A program made the position numbers and the translations under genes. From NCBI GenBank assembly GCA_017646555.1, contig JAGCMG010000078.1, forward strand, positions 1 to 6,781: 6,781 bases of DNA. The letters run 5' to 3'. This DNA comes from Clostridia bacterium (lineage in GTDB: Bacteria; Bacillota; Clostridia; Christensenellales; Borkfalkiaceae). Each line of letters begins with the position of its first letter. Position 1 is the first letter of the stretch. Below, piece by piece: positions 6,445-6,781 of this stretch. The notes under the pieces were generated by a model. It was given only the letters and a program-made list of their open reading frames with translations. It was not told the DNA's origin and made no database searches.

Positions 6445-6473
6445 ATTTTAACTAAAAAGTTAAATTTTGTAAA
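6445..6473 (-). promoter_or_regulatory. Sigma-A-type promoter of der-plsY
   Basis: On the minus strand TTTACA (6468-6473) and TAAAAT (6445-6450) are each 5/6 matches to the -35 and -10 consensus and are separated by exactly 17 nt. The start point would be near 6438, leaving a short leader of about 17 nt that holds the AAGGTG ribosome binding site. The surrounding DNA is extremely AT-rich, so a chance match cannot be excluded. A 7-bp inverted repeat with a 4-nt centre (6447-6464) lies over the -10 and spacer. Confidence 0.55.
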
Positions 6474-6518
6474 GAAATTTAAGCCCCAAATTAAAAAACT
6501 AAGAAAATTCTCCGTTTT

Positions 6519-6781
6519 TTAATTAAGCGAACGCAAAATTTTTTCAAAATAACTTGGCGTTGGGGCATTAAAACTCATCAAACGATTAGTCGTAGGATGA
6601 ATAAATTGTAAATTTTTAGCGTGTAAAAGTTGACCGTTTAAATTAAATTTTTGGTTTTTAAAGCCGTATTCTGGGTCACCGACAACGGGGTGTCCCATAT
6701 GTTTAGCGTGAACTCTAATTTGGTGCGTTCTACCCGTCAATAAAGAAAACTCACAAAGCGTGTGATTTTTATATCTTTTTA
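6519..6781 (-). CDS. RluA/RluD-family 23S rRNA pseudouridine synthase, C-terminal 86 residues (partial)
   Basis: Enzymes of this family isomerise specific uridines in ribosomal RNA (or, in some members, tRNA) to pseudouridine. Reading without interruption from the window edge, the visible part begins KRYKNHTLCEFSLLTGRTHQ and continues with IRVHAKHMGHPVVGDPEYG, the hallmark TGRTHQIRVH...GHP(V/I)VGD block of the RluA family, then LLHAKNLQFIHPTTNRL and a short end. The family is about 300 residues long, so roughly 70 percent lies outside, including the catalytic Asp in the HRLD-type motif; activity and the target uridine cannot be judged. The TTG at 6738-6740 encodes an internal leucine, not a start. 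It is on the same strand as der, with a 97-nt AT-rich gap holding the der promoter. No strong terminator was seen after its stop codon, so readthrough into der is possible. Confidence 0.9.
   Translation of the reverse strand, partial: KRYKNHTLCEFSLLTGRTHQIRVHAKHMGHPVVGDPEYGFKNQKFNLNGQLLHAKNLQFIHPTTNRLMSFNAPTPSYFEKILRSLN

Noticed and set aside
6474..6518. Terminator for the pseudouridine synthase gene
   Set aside because: Only AT-only or 4-5 bp pairings are present (for example AATTT with AAATT); the T-runs are background in this AT-rich gap.
1..6781. Mobile element, CRISPR array, defence system or other novel multi-gene system
   Set aside because: All coding space is filled by recognised core genes in one direction; no transposase, integrase, spaced direct repeats or tRNA-like sequence was seen.

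Overview
The window is a stretch of an AT-rich, low-GC Gram-positive chromosome, and every gene in it lies on the minus strand. The spore-coat ATPase SpoIVA, AGGAGG-type ribosome binding sites and the order der - plsY - spoIVA point to an endospore-forming member of the Clostridia or a close relative. The genus cannot be fixed from this sequence.

Reading in the direction of transcription (from high to low coordinates), the window holds: (1) the C-terminal end of an RluA/RluD-family rRNA pseudouridine synthase, cut by the window edge; (2) der, a double-GTPase ribosome assembly factor, behind a good sigma-A-type promoter; (3) plsY, a membrane acyltransferase of phospholipid synthesis, starting 2 nt after der; (4) spoIVA, 492 codons, with its own sequence matching the sporulation sigma-E promoter; (5) a GC-rich hairpin terminator right after spoIVA; (6) pgi (glucose-6-phosphate isomerase) behind a consensus TTGACA-17-TAAAAT promoter; (7) the first 380 codons of glgB (glycogen branching enzyme), 45 nt after pgi and cut by the window start.

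The genes form two transcription blocks. Block one (der-plsY-spoIVA) joins housekeeping ribosome and membrane synthesis to a mother-cell sporulation gene, with an internal sigma-E switch that would let spoIVA be induced alone during sporulation. It resembles the usual Firmicutes der-(plsY)-gpsA-spoIVA neighbourhood but lacks gpsA at this place. Block two (pgi-glgB) is central sugar phosphate and glycogen metabolism, separated from the first by the terminator.

No mobile element, CRISPR array, toxin-antitoxin or defence system, tRNA or rRNA was seen, and nothing looks like an undescribed system. The most informative signals are regulatory (the sigma-E promoter of spoIVA and inverted repeats lying on two promoters) and small family deviations in PlsY, SpoIVA and Pgi.
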